Assembly: GCA_000711775.1 (NCBI GenBank)
Contig: ARYC01018558.1
Location: forward strand, 1-64,000
Length of the DNA stretch: 64,000 nt
Direction: 5' to 3'
From: Oxytricha trifallax
Lineage: Eukaryota > Ciliophora > Spirotrichea > Sporadotrichida > Oxytrichidae
Both the position numbers and the translations under genes were made by a program. This document shows, piece after piece, positions 36,101-50,000 of this stretch. A model generated the notes under the pieces. The model was not told the origin of the DNA. It ran no database searches and worked only from the letters and a program-made list of their open reading frames with translations. Every line of letters starts with the position of its first letter. Within the stretch, counting starts at the first letter, position 1.

Positions 36101-36494
36101 TTGTAGGAATACATTTGAATTTGGAAAATAAATAATTAAATAATCGAAATTCGTGGAAGTTAACTTTGTCCTAGCCTAGACAATATGGTACTTGTTCGAT
36201 AGAGAATTCAGAATTATCTGGACTTTATTATTGGCGGTACCCTTTATCGTATCCCTGAATAATGATAAATTGGCTTTAATTTTTATCATTAAAATCAACT
36301 AAACAAATCATAAAAAATTAAAGTCAATTTATCTTTATTCAGGGATACGATAGAGGGTACTGCCAATAATAAAGTCCAGATAATTCTGAATTCTTTATCG
36401 AACAAGTACCATATTGTAAGGGTTTTAGAAAGTTAGCTACCACGAATTTCGATTATTTAATTATTTATTTTCCAACTCAAATGTATTCCTACAA
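36101..36494. mobile_element. 394-bp foldback MITE, family A (copy 2)
   Basis: Ends TTGTAGGAATACATTTGAAT and …CAAATGTATTCCTACAA; the arms pair over nearly the whole element. Shares internal words with the copy at 24098 (GGTACTTGTT-GATAGAGAATT). TA is at the right flank (36495-36496); the left flank is TT, so the TA duplication has decayed or the border is one base off. Confidence 0.88.
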
Positions 36495-36499
36495 TAATG

Positions 36500-38625
36500 A
36501 TTTCGTCGAATTGATTGTACCTGCACTTCCAATTCATTATTATTACATTTGAATAATATAAATTCATATTACAATAGTGATAATTATATTTTGGAGATAT
36601 TATATAGAATAAGTATAGAGATTCATGGAGCAAACCATTAAAATTTTAAAGATTTTATATTTTTATTGTAATATTTACGTTTTACTTGATTCCAACAACT
36701 ATTTATTTATTGTAAATAATAATTGTTTGAGAAAATTAAGAGCATATTAAATGAATTTAAAATTAAATTATCTCTCAAATATTGATAAAAAAAAGCATCT
36801 ATTATATTACAATTTATAAAACAATACAAACTAAAGGAAAATGTATATCCTAAATTATCAATTAAATCTCACCTTACATCCCATGTAATTATTTAGTGTA
36901 TATCATTTATACTTGACTTGCCTATTTAATTTGAAAATAAATCATTCAATAATTCCTTTGATGACATAACAGATAACTTTTACTAGTCTATCCCTAGAGT
37001 TTCAAATTAATAATTCTGTAAGTTTAATAATAGGATATATATATAAAAATAGTCTCATATACACTCCGATATCATGTCACACTAAGACTTTATTTAAGTT
37101 TAGTGTAAGTATTAATCTTTACCTTTTAAACAACCTAATTAACCAAAATTAATCCACGAACCACAAGTCTTTAAATTCCTCATCAATTCTTTAAAGCAAT
37201 CTTTGAATGATTTATTTAAATTTGACGCCTTAGAAATTAAAGTTACACAATATATTTTGATCTGATAGATCTATGTTAAATAAGTAACTTATAGTCAAGT
37301 GAATTTATTTGTTGAAATTAAACTAAAAAGGAAGATTTAAGTTAGGTCTTGAAGAATTCAATCCCTCTAATGAAAAACAGCGATTTGGATTCGATTTCGA
37401 ATAAATTAATTATTTAGAGTTGATTAAATCAAAATTATTTTCTTATTAAGCAAATTAAACATAACATAATATTTATATATTTACTGTTTTATTGTTAAGA
37501 AAAACTTATAAGTAAAGTAGAAAAATTAGGAAAGTTATATATGTTTAAATAAAAAATCAGTGACAGCAACAATAAGATTTATACATCTTAAGTACCTCCT
37601 CTGTAGATTTTAACATATAATTAAAATAAAATTATATATAAAACCTATAATTTACCCCTCCCAACTATTTTAGAAATATTAATTATGAACTTAAATTTAA
37701 TTCATACTTAAATAAAAGTAAAAAGGGCAATCTGAATAATAAATCATCACCCTCCATTAACAAAGTAGATAAAAACATTAATTTAACTTGTCTTTTATTT
37801 GAATATTAAGCATTAAAAGTTATATTATTGCATATTATAAACTTTTTTTTTCTAAATAAAATATAAAAATAATATATTAATGCTTAATTTTATCGCATTT
37901 TTTGTTAAAATGAGATTAATTTTGGCTTCTAAGATAAATAAAATTGATATTAATCAAATTAATTTCAAGTGATATTTGTTTGTTTTAAATTATAAAACAG
38001 GAACTAGCTATACTCATTTATTATAATAATATTGGAAATATGAAATGGTGACAAGCATTGATTTTGATATAAGAATGGAAACATTTTAAAAGACAATAAT
38101 TTAATAATTATTATTCATATTATTTATAAAATATGAAAATAATTTCATCAGTCATTAAATTATTAATCTCATAAAAATAACAGTCATAATTTGTGTAAAT
38201 ATGAGAAATATCCTTGCATTTAATAAAATTAAATACCTATTTTCTAATTATTCTTATCTTTTTATTACTATTCGGAATATTTATTATTTAATCTTTAACA
38301 AGTTACATTTATTTTCTTGCATTGCTTACCTAATCATGAAATTATGGAAGCATCAAAGCCAATAAGCTATGCAAATAATCATAAGTTAAATTGATAATAG
38401 GATTATAAATTAATCGAGAATAAGATTTGAATCGCTTATACTTTGGTATTAATTTAAAAAATAAATATAAATAAATATATATAACTTTCTAGTTAACCAA
38501 TCAATAATTCTAAATGAAACATCATTTGTTGCAAAAAAAGATAGAGCAAGACAAATTACAACATTTACATTAATTTTAAAATGGAATTATAATTAATCAT
38601 TGTATTTATTCAATAACATAACTGG
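36500..38625. other. AT-rich spacer
   Basis: No supported gene or repeat. Confidence 0.45.
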
Positions 38626-38629
38626 CAAC

Positions 38630-40540
38630 AGTAAGCCAAGAAGAAACAAAGAGGCCTCAGTGAAGAATAGAAAGAATTGGAAGAGAAACTTAATCTGTGC
38701 TATGGAAAAATACAAAAAAGTGATGGGGAAATTGGCTTAACAATCCAGAATCTGCTGCTATGTTCAAGTATTTCTCAGAATGTTAGTAATTTTAATTATT
38801 AAAGATAAAAATATTAAAATACAAGGGATATATATATATAAATAGGTATGATTGGTATATAAATAGATGAAAAGGGCTAAGTTGTAGTTAAAGGGGCGAA
38901 GATGTGCTAATATCAATGAGGAAGAAATTGAAATCGCTACATGAACTATAAACTTGCATAAATGATACTTAATAGCTAATTAAATATTAGATTATTTATT
39001 ATCTTAAATATATTCTTAAGTCTGAATTAAATTGTAAAACTATAGAAATACCGCTACCTAAATGTAATATTAGATGATAGGTAACTAGCAACTAGAATTT
39101 GATATCAGTTGTGAAACTTTAATCAAGATCTATTGCCTACAAGGATAGTTATTTTTGTTCTTAATTCGTATTCTTTCTTTATTGTAGTAACATTTAGAAC
39201 TTTTCCTCTTCTGAATATCTTTCACCTTTGATCTAATTGAAAGGTGATGTTCTCCATTTGTGCTTCTATGAACGTGCTTTAAAGAGTTAAACTAGACTAT
39301 TATGCCAGCTGGACAATTAGTTTCAGAGAAACTTCCTGTAATTAAAACAATATTTGTATATATGTATATATAACCTAATACGTATGTTCGCATGAGTTTG
39401 ATAAGTGTATAATAAGTTTTAAATGCATCAATAAATAACTAAATTAAAAGGATAGATTTAACTTAATTTGAAGGAGTCGATCTCTAAAATGCAAGTACAG
39501 TGAAGATGCAAAATAATTGATGAGTTTATTTCGAGGCCATACTTACCCGTATAATAGAGTTTGAGATGCTCATCAAGAATATGTATGGAATGTACCCAAT
39601 TGGTATATTGAGTGAAAAGTTTAACCGTTCACACTGATTGTGGGAGGATGCTTTTTTGCCTCCACATTTGAATTAAGTTTCAATTTTAAAAATTAATATT
39701 ACTTCTTTGATAATTAAACTAATAATGGAATGTAAAATGTGATAAACTTGCAATGGATATCGCACTTTTTTCGTTAGCCTTGCAACTCACAATCACTCTA
39801 CTAACTTAACTGCGCTTTTTGTGAACTTTGTAGAGCAACTCACGCTTTATCGATGTATGCTTTTTAATTGACATAAGTACCTTTTAACAACAATTTTCGT
39901 CTTAAAAATTGCGATCCTTTTGCAATGTGATGTTTATTGAATCGATATAGAAATAATGCTTATCTTATCAAGCAATATTAATTTATGTACATTTAAATCA
40001 ATTATGACTAGCTTCACTTTCACTCTTTGCAGAGTGCTTATATATACTATTACACTTATTGCATGTGAAACAGCCTCCCTAACATTATACTATTTACTTA
40101 GAACTTCTGCTAGCTTTGCACTATTGTAGGGTGCGACTAGAATGCTATATTTTGCATCTGAAATTGATTATAAGGGGAGGTAATTTAATGAACTTGAAAT
40201 TGATATATGATCTTGCAAAATCCCCACACTTTGCTTTCTAGCTACTCTATTATCTCACTAATTGAGAATTCTTTATTTATTAGATAATCTTCAAATAAAA
40301 CATTGAAGATTAAACCACTCTCTGTCTCTCATTGAGCTACAAAGTTAGTGCCTAGCATTTAATAGAATTCAAACAAAGAGGATAAAATATTACCCAAGAA
40401 ATGGAATATAATCTCCAAGAATATTAATATTGGTGGACTGTTGGCAGAACCTTTGCAAGCTACAAAAAACAAGTTACTTCCAAGCATAATTCCCTCCAAG
40501 CTTATCGCTTGATTTTGTAGATATAAATATATATATATAT
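38630..40540 (+). CDS. dispersed coding-like patches separated by AT-rich DNA
   Basis: Three or four plus-strand patches read well with TGA as sole stop: 38640-38795 (KKKQRGLSEEQKELEEKLNL…), 38875-38955 (…CANINEEEIEIA), about 39520-39630 (FEAILTRIIEFEMLIKNMYG…) and 40290-40525 (QEMEYNLQEYQYWWTVGRTF then ASYKKQV). Between them the DNA is AT-rich and some borders look like GT…AG or IES ends. The order and joining cannot be settled; they may be macronuclear-destined segments of one or more genes, or fragments. Confidence 0.35.
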
Positions 40541-40851
40541 ATATATGTAGTTATTAAGTTTTTTTAAGTTCCTAAGTTTTATAACGATTCCCTTCTATTT
40601 ATAACTGAAATTTAACTCTGAATTCTATAATTTCAATTGAGATGTTCGCACCTTGATTTGCAAGTCAGTTTATAAATAAGCTTGTTTCATACCTAGCCTA
40701 GTACTAAAGTTAATAATTTGAAATCAATTGCTCGCTATGATGATATAGTTATATTAATCCCTCACTTCAATAATGGTAAAGCAGCATTCACTTGTTTAAA
40801 AATCAGTTAAACTTTTTATTGTTTAATTTTTTAATAATTATAATAATATTC

Positions 40852-40921
40852 TAGCTTCATCGCCAACTTTACAAATGTTGGCGATGCATCGACGTCTTTT
40901 AAGATTTTGACAATGAAGCTA
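40852..40921. repeat. nested hairpin
   Basis: Inner perfect stem CATCGCCAAC / GTTGGCGATG (40858-40867, 40877-40886) with a 9-nt loop, within an outer inverted pair TAGCTTCAT / ATGAAGCTA (40852-40860, 40913-40921). Unusually GC-rich for this neighbourhood. Role unknown; could be a small foldback element or a structured RNA. Confidence 0.55.
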
Positions 40922-41789
40922 AAAAACATATATTTAAGCTTAATATAATTATTTTAACTATACTTATATATGATTAATTAATGTTTTAAGACTTTTATAA
41001 AAGAATACAGTTTAATTTTCAAAATAACTTATGGGATATTAATTATTTTAAAGCATAATCTTAAAGCATCTTAGAAATTTGAATTCTAAGTTCCTTTTTA
41101 AATTTTACTATAATTATATATAGATTTTAACAGTGTCAGAAAAAGATAGAAACATTTTCTAAATATAATTTAATTTGAAGATTTTCTGGATAGTAAATTA
41201 TGTCAAAACAAAATTTATGAATCCAATAAGTACTATATGAAAAGTTTAGAAATCTAAACGTAATTAGTAGAACTCTATGAAGAAAAATTAGATTCATTAA
41301 TTAAATTAAGCAAGAGAATTATATGGTCTTATAGGTACCATATTATTCTTGATTTTTAATATTTATTAAATAATATATAATTTTATTTAAAGCATATTTA
41401 GCTTATGCTTAATTGCTAGTTTATTTAAAATCTTTGGTAATTTAAATTATTCAGGTGTTAATATATTGACTTTAGTTATAACCAAAATATTATATTTTAA
41501 GATATTAAAAAAATGGGGCTAACTAAAAAATACATGGATCATTTAATTCTTTGATTTTTAAGATTTTAACGAGAATTTGAATCTGTAATTAATTCTTGTT
41601 CCATTCATCAAAGTATGTGATCTATCACTCTCTATATCCTAAAATTATATGTTTTAATTCAAATGTGTTGCTGTTTGCTTTAATTTCCCTTAGAGAAAAC
41701 TCAAAAAAGAGATAGTTATGTTTTGTACACTGATGTTGTGAGATTCAAGAGAAGTGATGAAATCATTAGCAAAAAGAAATAGAACAACA

Positions 41790-44607
41790 CGTAAACTCTA
41801 GAATTCAAAATTTGCCTGCAAAACGTCAGAGGTTTGAACTCAAAACTTGAACAAGATATATTAATGAAAGAGATAGAGAGAAAGAATCACTACTAATAGC
41901 TTTGGTGAAAGCCAGGCAAGAAAAGTAAATTGGCCTAAACAAGTAGAACATAGAACAGACAAAATTTTCTAGGAATTTGAGGAGTATTAGTAATGAACAA
42001 TGTGATATTCGAAATAACGGTAAAATCTATAAGATAATGCGTGACTTACACAATACTAAGAGTGGAAAGTTTCACTCTAAACATAATTACAACTTATTTA
42101 CCACCTAACTTGAACGATGAGGTTAAGGAACTTAAAAATCGACATATTTACATGATAAAATCTTTAAGAATAGTGTAAAAACAGAGGATGGTTGTCATAG
42201 GAAATTTTAACTGCCACATCAAACTAGTTGGAAAAAGTTTGAACAAAAACGTTTTAAAGGAATTTATTTATTATTTTGAATTTTATTTATAAATTTATAA
42301 CCAGAGATCTTGAAACTCTCTAGAATTATTTTTGATAAAATCTATTTTTATGATATTTAGCATAAAAAATAATAACTTTAACTTGAATAATGAAATTTAA
42401 TATATTAATATTTTGAATACAAAATATAAAGCATAAAGTTAGCAATATACTATTATCTATTTTTTAAAGCTTAATTTTATATATATATATATACATTAAT
42501 GTTATTACTTATGAGACTAAGTATAAACAGTTTATATTGCTAAAATATATTATTAAATTTACTAATTAATTGTTTTTATTAATTCAAGAATCTCATATTT
42601 CTATTTAGAGTTGTAAAAATTCCATATAAAATTATTAATAAATGTAAATTCATAAGTGGAAATTATGAATCATAGTCATAATTTTTATTATCCACGAATT
42701 GGTTATATTATCGAGTACTTAGAAAAAGGTTCTTTAACACTATGACTTTTATATCTTTATTAAAAATTATACTAATATCTATGGAATAGCTCTTTAGTAA
42801 AGTGATCATAATAGTAAGATTCATAAAATACATGATCTTTATATACTTAAAAAACTATTTATTATTAACTTAAGTCATAATATTCAAAAGTTGAATATAA
42901 TAAAGATAATGCTTACATGAAAATAGAGCATTAAGAAAATCTTATTTATGTATATTTTAAATACATTACCAACTTTTAAAAAGCTGGTAAAGCGTTACCT
43001 ACTTTTGAAAAATTGATAATACGTCTGAAAATCATTATATTTTTCTATTAATACCTCATCTTAGGTTTAACAGTAATGGAATAGAATTATTGCTCAGAGA
43101 GTGGAGACTCATATTAAAGGTAATCACTAGATCAGGACTTTTCAAACATAAAAGCAAGCAAAATAATACTAGCAGACCATAAATTAATACAATTATAGCT
43201 CAAATTAAAATTCAAGATGATAATTTAAACTTGTTTTTAATATAAGAATAATCAGTTTATGAGATAATAGGAAGTAGTGCTGGAAGACATTTCTTTAAGA
43301 AGCCATGGATATAACAGCATACGACTTTTGGAAAACCTCATCAAATAATTTTTTGAAGATAATCTAGCAAAATAAACCAGGGGAAGAAATTGGTATCAAC
43401 ATTCACCGGAATGTGCTGTAAGGAATAACTACACAAAGATAAAAGACGCATTCAAAGAAGTGAATGCACATTGGAAAGAAGCAATAAGAGACATGAAATA
43501 TTGTTTAGATAAGAATGATGTAAAAGGCTTCTTTTACATCGCAAGAGACAAATAAAAAGTTAGAAAAAATATCAACGAATAAAAGGTTGACTATAATAGA
43601 TGAAAGAATGGTGATAGGAGAGCAAACAAAAAGCGAATTCTCGGCTTTAATGGACAACTTTTTTTTAAAAAAATATATTAAAAATTAGACAGGAGGGATG
43701 AATTAATGAGCGAAGAGCATGAAGGATAGCTTCTGTAATGTAAGAGATGTAATTAGAAGTATAAAAGAATACAATTTTAACAGAGCCATAGGACTTTATG
43801 GATTTGATGAAAAAATGCTACTCAAATTTGAAAGAATGCAATAGTCAGTAAGTGTGAAAATAGAAAACTGGCTAAATGACCAAAAAATTTCAGAATACAT
43901 TCAGGAGGCGAGGTTAAAACAACTGAGTAAAAATCAAAAGGATTTATACTCGGAAGTCAGCAATACAAGACCAGTAGTGATTATTCCCACACAAATATAA
44001 TAGAAGAAAATTAAAATCAACAAAGTCACCGAACTTAAGAGTGAAACACTAACAACAGGGAACTACCAGAACGGATTCTAAGAAAATTATGAGCAGTCAC
44101 ATAAATCGAATAGGGATGTGAGAACACATAAAATTTTCAAGAACAAAGAGTAAATAAAGAGCAGCTTATCTATTTGTAGACCTCCAAAATGCATACAACT
44201 CAATCTGGAAAGACAAGTTACTTTTAATTTTAAGAAAAGAATAAGTATCTCAAAGGATAAAGTAATGGTAAGCCTGATAGAATAACAATACTCTGGGAAC
44301 AAACTAAGTCTTTATAGGAAGAAATATCTAATAACCAAGGAGTAGCTAAAGAGAGTCGACTTCTGTAAATCTTTTTATCATTTAACTACAAGATGCGCTA
44401 TACTCATAAAAATAGTTAATTTAATAAAAATAGTGATAGCTAATAGCTTTCGTTGATGACATTCAGGAAATATAAAAAATCCTCAGCGATTCCGAATCAT
44501 TAATAGGTTCACAGAATTTTGAAAAAATACAAAATCAGTCAAAATTGTACAAAATTGAAGTTATAAAAATCCTGAATACAAAGGAATATATAATATTAAT
44601 CCTGATA
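41790..44607 (+). mobile_element. LINE (non-LTR) retrotransposon, degraded
   Basis: Endonuclease (APE-like) part: LQNVRGLNSKLEQDI at about 41810, YLPPNLNDEVKEL then VVIGNFNCHI (GDFN-like) at about 42090-42220, and LADHKLIQL (SDH-like) near 43170. Reverse transcriptase part: LFVDLQNAYNSIWKDKLL at about 44168-44220 (motif A), AFVDDI at about 44448 (the Y/F-x-D-D active site). Multiple TGAs and frame shifts; about 800 bp of AT-rich sequence (42290-43060) splits the endonuclease domain. The 3' end is interrupted by the element at 44616. Dead copy; clade not assigned. Confidence 0.8.
42290..43060. other. AT-rich insert within the LINE endonuclease region
   Basis: The coding similarity of the LINE stops after the GNFN motif (about 42260) and resumes before the LADHKL motif (about 43150). 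The segment between has no coding character. It could be an inserted element without recognisable ends, an IES, or strongly decayed LINE sequence. Confidence 0.45.
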
Positions 44608-44615
44608 AATTCTTT

Positions 44616-46839
44616 GGATGCCCCCCACATACCTGGAATTTTTTTTAATTCCAGTTTTAAATTTGAATTCCAATTTAAAACTGGAATTCCAGTTTTAAAT
44701 CTGGAACTTTTTTTTAAAACTGGAATTCCAGATCTGAGAAAAATGTTCCAGATTTAAAACTGGAATTCCGGATTTAAATCTGGAACTTCATATTTAAAAC
44801 TAGTATATATCAGACACAACTATGAAATTTGCTTTTAAATTTTTTTAATAAAAATCATTAATAAATTTTGACATTTTTTTATTTTTTATATTTTTAATTA
44901 GATTATTCTAAATTATAATATTTTTTGAAAAAATTTTCAAACTGAGTAGGTATTTTTTATCTTAATATTACTTTCAATTTGTATATATTATTATTTAAAA
45001 AATTAATTTTAAATATAAAATTATGATTTATAAGATAATAAGTCTTTTTAATAAATGAAAATTAATTGAAAATATAATGCAAATATTAATATAAAAAATA
45101 TATCATTTTTAATAAATACATTTTAATAAAAAAGTTACTTTTGACATTCAAATGCAATTAGTGATGGTTAAAAAGTCTATAGACTTTTACTGCAAGTTTG
45201 AGTGTTTTATTAATATATATTTAGCATTTTAATTGAAATTCTATATGTAACCAAATTTCAAATTTTAGTTAAACTATCTTTATATATAGTGTATAATTAA
45301 GGATTCAAACATAGATAGAATATACTTATATCTTGATATAATTAATAATTTTTATAAGGAATTCTTAGTAACTATAAGAAAAATATTCTAAATTAAAATT
45401 AGTAGATGATAAATTAATATATTTAATGATTAGTGTGCTTAACATTGCACTTTGGTAAACTTATAATTCTGAATATAATTGTCAAAATTTAACATAGACC
45501 CTCTAATCATAAATGATAAATTTTAAGTGTAAACTAATTTTGGAAATTTGATTACGCATGTAAATTAAATTAAAATATTAACTATATATTAAATTAGTTT
45601 AAAAATCAACATGGAGTCAAACTAAAAATTATAAAAATTAATGAATGTATAGATTATCAAACATACTAGAACTATCTTAAGATAAGAAAATATATTTAAA
45701 AAATATACTTATAAAATTTAAAAGAGTAAGATCTTTATTATAATGATTAATTAAAGATTTATTTTACTTAATATTAGATATAGTCAAATAGTTTAAACAA
45801 TATAATTAATCATATATTATAATAATTTTATCTGAACTTGAACGCACTGATCCAAGACTAATGCAAGTATATGTACCCATATGATAAAGTAACAAAAATA
45901 ACATTTATATAACATAATTTTACTTAATAAAGGGTAACTAACAATTTCAATCATCCTTTATAAGTCTATGAATTTAAACTATTGCATTGCCATTATTATT
46001 GAAATATTCTCTAAAATCCAGATTTAAAAATATGAAATTCTTCATAATTAAAATCGTCAATGAAAAAGTCAAATAACTATAATTTAATTTTTAACTATAA
46101 GGATTATTTTTAAAATAATTACAATACATTACAAAGTTATTAATAGGAGGTAAAAATTATATACAAACTATTACTGATTACAGAAAAAGAGTTAATTTTT
46201 TGGATTAGATCGCTAAAATATATAATTAATAAATTATAAATGTGTATTTCTTTATTATATACCATTAAAATTTAAACAGTCTTTAATAAATGGGGTTTTA
46301 TACAATTCTATTACTAAGTCAAAGTTATTTATAAAAGATTTAAAAAAAAACAACTGATAATAATTATATAAAAAAATATTATAAAATAAAGGGTAGGAAT
46401 GTTTTTAGAAAAAAAAATTTTATTTTTATAATAGTACCTATTAAAATATGCAAAATTTTAAAGATTCATAAATGGCAAATATACTATTTCATCAAAAATA
46501 ATAGATTTAATTATTTTTAAATAGAAGATATTTTTAAGAGTTTTTTTCTTAAAATAAATAATAATTGGAAATATAAAAATTTATAAATTTTATTGATAAA
46601 TATTAATTGGAAAAAAATATATTTTTTTTGAATAGATATTAATTAAAAAAATAAAAATTATTTGAAAGATTCCAGATCTGGAAAAAAAATTCCAGATTTA
46701 TATCTGGAATTCCAGTTCTAAATCTGGAATAAATAATTTTTTTTTTTGTTCCAGATTTAAAACTGGAATTTATTTTCCAGATCTGGAATTCAAATTTAAA
46801 ACTGGAATCTAAAAAATTCCAGGTATGTGGGGGGCATCC
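44616..46839. mobile_element. 2.2-kb terminal-inverted-repeat element, 8-bp target duplication
   Basis: Ends GGATGCCCCCCACATACCTG and its exact complement; 8-bp target duplication AATTCTTT at 44608-44615 and 46840-46847. Each end carries an array of about 200 bp built from the word TTCCAGTTTTAAATCTGGAA in both orientations (44635-44800, 46670-46820). The 1.85-kb interior is extremely AT-rich with no convincing gene. Non-autonomous; inserted in the LINE. Superfamily fits Merlin-like by duplication length and GG start, but that is inference. Confidence 0.88.
44635..44800. repeat. subterminal array of TTCCAGTTTTAAA / TTTAAAACTGGAA words (left end)
   Basis: At least seven copies in alternating orientation, with GAATTCC and CCAGATCTGG variants. 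The mirror array is at 46670-46820. Such arrays are usually transposase-binding sites; here the alternating palindromes could also form cruciforms. Confidence 0.8.
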
Positions 46840-47059
46840 AATTCTTTATATTTTAAATTACATTTTATTAATATTTATAACTTTAAATGGTTGAAGTCTT
46901 AAGTATTACAACATGCATTTTCTATATTCTAATCAATTACTTAAATGAAAAAGGTTGAAATTTTAAAATCAATAATTCACAGTTAAATATAAAATTGAAC
47001 TTTGTTCTTATTCATTTAGCTAAAATCGTAAATATTCGAGTGAATATATAGATTTAAGA

Positions 47060-50000
47060 TCAACATTTTTTGCGAAACTTTTTTATATAATATCTCTGAA
47101 AGTCGACCAACTTTATTTCTCTGATTAATTTCATAAAGTCTTCAAGGCTCTCAATCAAATCATGCTCCTTTTAGTCATCTGACATTGCTTCTAGAAGCAC
47201 TTTGCTGAATTGTTTTTATTGATGAGACTACTAGCTGCATAAGCTTGTCGAGCTCTCGATTGAATATATTACATCATATATAGAATCTGTTACTCTGGCA
47301 GCTTTGATATAGGAAAATATTTTGACATCAATGCTAACATACTCCGCAAACTCATGCCTCTCATTTATAGATATTGACTCTATGAATCGATGTCGTATGC
47401 TATTAATACTGAGGCATCATTTCTGAATCTAGTATTTTATCCATAACTTTGGTCCTGCCCAAATATCAATATCCCATTTTACAACGATTGAATTTCCTTT
47501 AGAGTTGCTTGGGATATACTCACTTTCACTTTAATTTAATCCATTTGTGTTATCATGTTCATTACAATGAGTTTCTCATGGCCATTACAAAAGATTATGA
47601 TAGGGGCAGTAAGGTATTTCTCTTTGATCTCTTTCTTTACTTTTGCCAGCCTATCTTCTATACTTGAACAAATGACTACTTCTCCGCCTTAATCATAGCT
47701 CAATTCATTTAAAAGTTCGTATTCGCTCTTGAACTTCTAAACTTTGGGTCTTATGCACACTTGGGCAAGCACTCAATAAAAATTTGAATATTTACCCAGA
47801 ATTAGATAATAATCAGCGATATTTTAACCACACTCCATCCCTAACAGATATATTATTTAGGATATAGTGTGCTATAGTGTGAAATTAATTAATAATTTAT
47901 ATAAAACTTATAAAAACAACATTTAATTTTTAATGATAATTAATTCCATTTCATACTACATTAATTAAACGATTAAATATGATACAATTAAAAACTTTTT
48001 ATAAAGAAGAATATAATAGTCAAGATGATTAAAAAATATATATTAATTACTAAATGCTGTCTATTATTAATGAAACTTTGTTTTTATAAGTTAATATAAA
48101 TTATTAATTCATTTAACACAATAGCGCACTCTATCCTGAATAATATGACTGTTAGGGATGGAGAGCTGTTAAAATATTGCTTATTATTATCTAATTCTTG
48201 GTAAATATTCAAATTTTTATTGAGTCTTTGAATGCCTTCGTTGTAGGTAGCGCTGAAAATGTATGACTTGCTCAATCCTAAATCCCACAGACCATAAATT
48301 TTGCCATCAAGGTGGAGAAAATGATGCTTCCAAGCAATTCGATCGAACTCATCAATGATAAGAATATCATAGGCCCTTTTTGTTTATAGAAGTTCTCGAT
48401 TGTTTCTATTTGCAACTGAATTGCTAGGGGTTGAGGGAATTTCTAAGTTTGCAATTTCAGAATTAAGTCTGGAACAAAGATAAGAACCTTCTTGCCTTAC
48501 TAAATCCAATAGCAAGTCAAAATTCCCTAAACTCAAGTTTTTCCAGAAGCTGTAGGCATTTAAATCTAAATATTATCCTAGGAGTGGTTTAAAATAATTT
48601 CAGCTATAGTTGATTAATAAATTGAGTGCTTGTAATCCTTGCATGTTTCCTCCATTTATTGGGAGCTTCTGTGAATCTCATTAATATACATTAAATGATC
48701 AGCTTTCGCAGTCTTTAAGAACTTCTTCCAAACTTCCTAACTTTTGCGCTCAATATCTGATTAGACTCTCTTATTTTATAAACAAGGTTGAAGCTTGCTG
48801 AGTTCTCTCTTGCACAGAGTCTCCTCATAATTAAAGATTGACTCTAATTAATCAAGCTCATAGTCTTTAACAGTTTAGAGGACCATAACTAGCCGCTCTA
48901 TTTATAGATTAATGTGCGAACGATTAGAGAGCATTGACAAAAGTATCTCCACTATAAAAAAATAAATGAGCTCGCTTAGTATGCTGGAGGGATTCTGATT
49001 TACCTTTGAAATTGAAATCTTAGCAATCATGCCCTCTCTGTAAAGTTTATTCATTTATTAAATTGTTAGTATGAAGTCATTATAGAGAAAATTTTCTTTG
49101 AATTTCACTATTAGCCCAGCTTTATTTTAATTGAAATCATTATTGATAAAGAATTGTTGAAAGAAGTTAAAACTCTCAATTGAGAAATAGTTTTTAATGA
49201 TGATAATGAGGTTAATTCTACAATAAACCCACTAATCTCATAGTCGTTGGCTAGTTTTAATCCTTTAGATGTCTATTTATTGATGATTACATAATTCCCA
49301 ACAATTTTTTCTCAGACTTATCAAATATTTGAGTATCAATGTTGTATTTTAAATTTGGGAAGAGCTTGTGAATGAGGGTCTTGCCTAGCTATGGTAACAC
49401 TTTTATGATAGATGGTCTGCCAAGTGGAACTTAAAAATCTGGGATTAGGAATAATTTATGAGTTCTTTTTCGATTTGCTGGATTTCTCTAGTCTTAAACA
49501 GTTTAATTATATATTTTTGTTTAAGGTAAAGCTAAGCCTCTACACAATTATTATAGAATTAATTATCTGAGATTAGACACTAATTCAACTTTTAAACTAG
49601 TTTTATATGAAAACCCTCATCAAGATCTGCAAAATTTTTGATAGCAAGTAGCGATAGCTATGAAACGTCAGCTAAATCTTAATTGGATTATTGAGAACTC
49701 TCGTTCGACAATTTGGTTCTAGACTTCCAGTAACCTTTGTCAATCAGTGCTTTCAATTCTAAAGTTGATCCTCTTTCTTGGAGATGTGATTCTTCCTTAA
49801 TCTTTCATCCTAGCAGAGCTCTTTTTTAAGATTATCTTTATAATCGGATAAAATTTTTCACAAGCTCACAATCTAGGGTGTTGTAGTCAATTGCTCACTG
49901 AGGTAACAATTGCTCACTGTGCATGTCAATTGCTCACTCCAGTAACAATTGCTCACTCCCGTAACAATTGCTCACTGTATAATATATTTACAATCTTTAT

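Noticed and set aside
49375-49410. LPQLGKTLIHKLF as a helicase/ATPase P-loop
   Set aside because: It lacks the upstream G-x-x pattern; the better motif I is PTASGKT at 48536-48562, correctly spaced from the DEFD motif.
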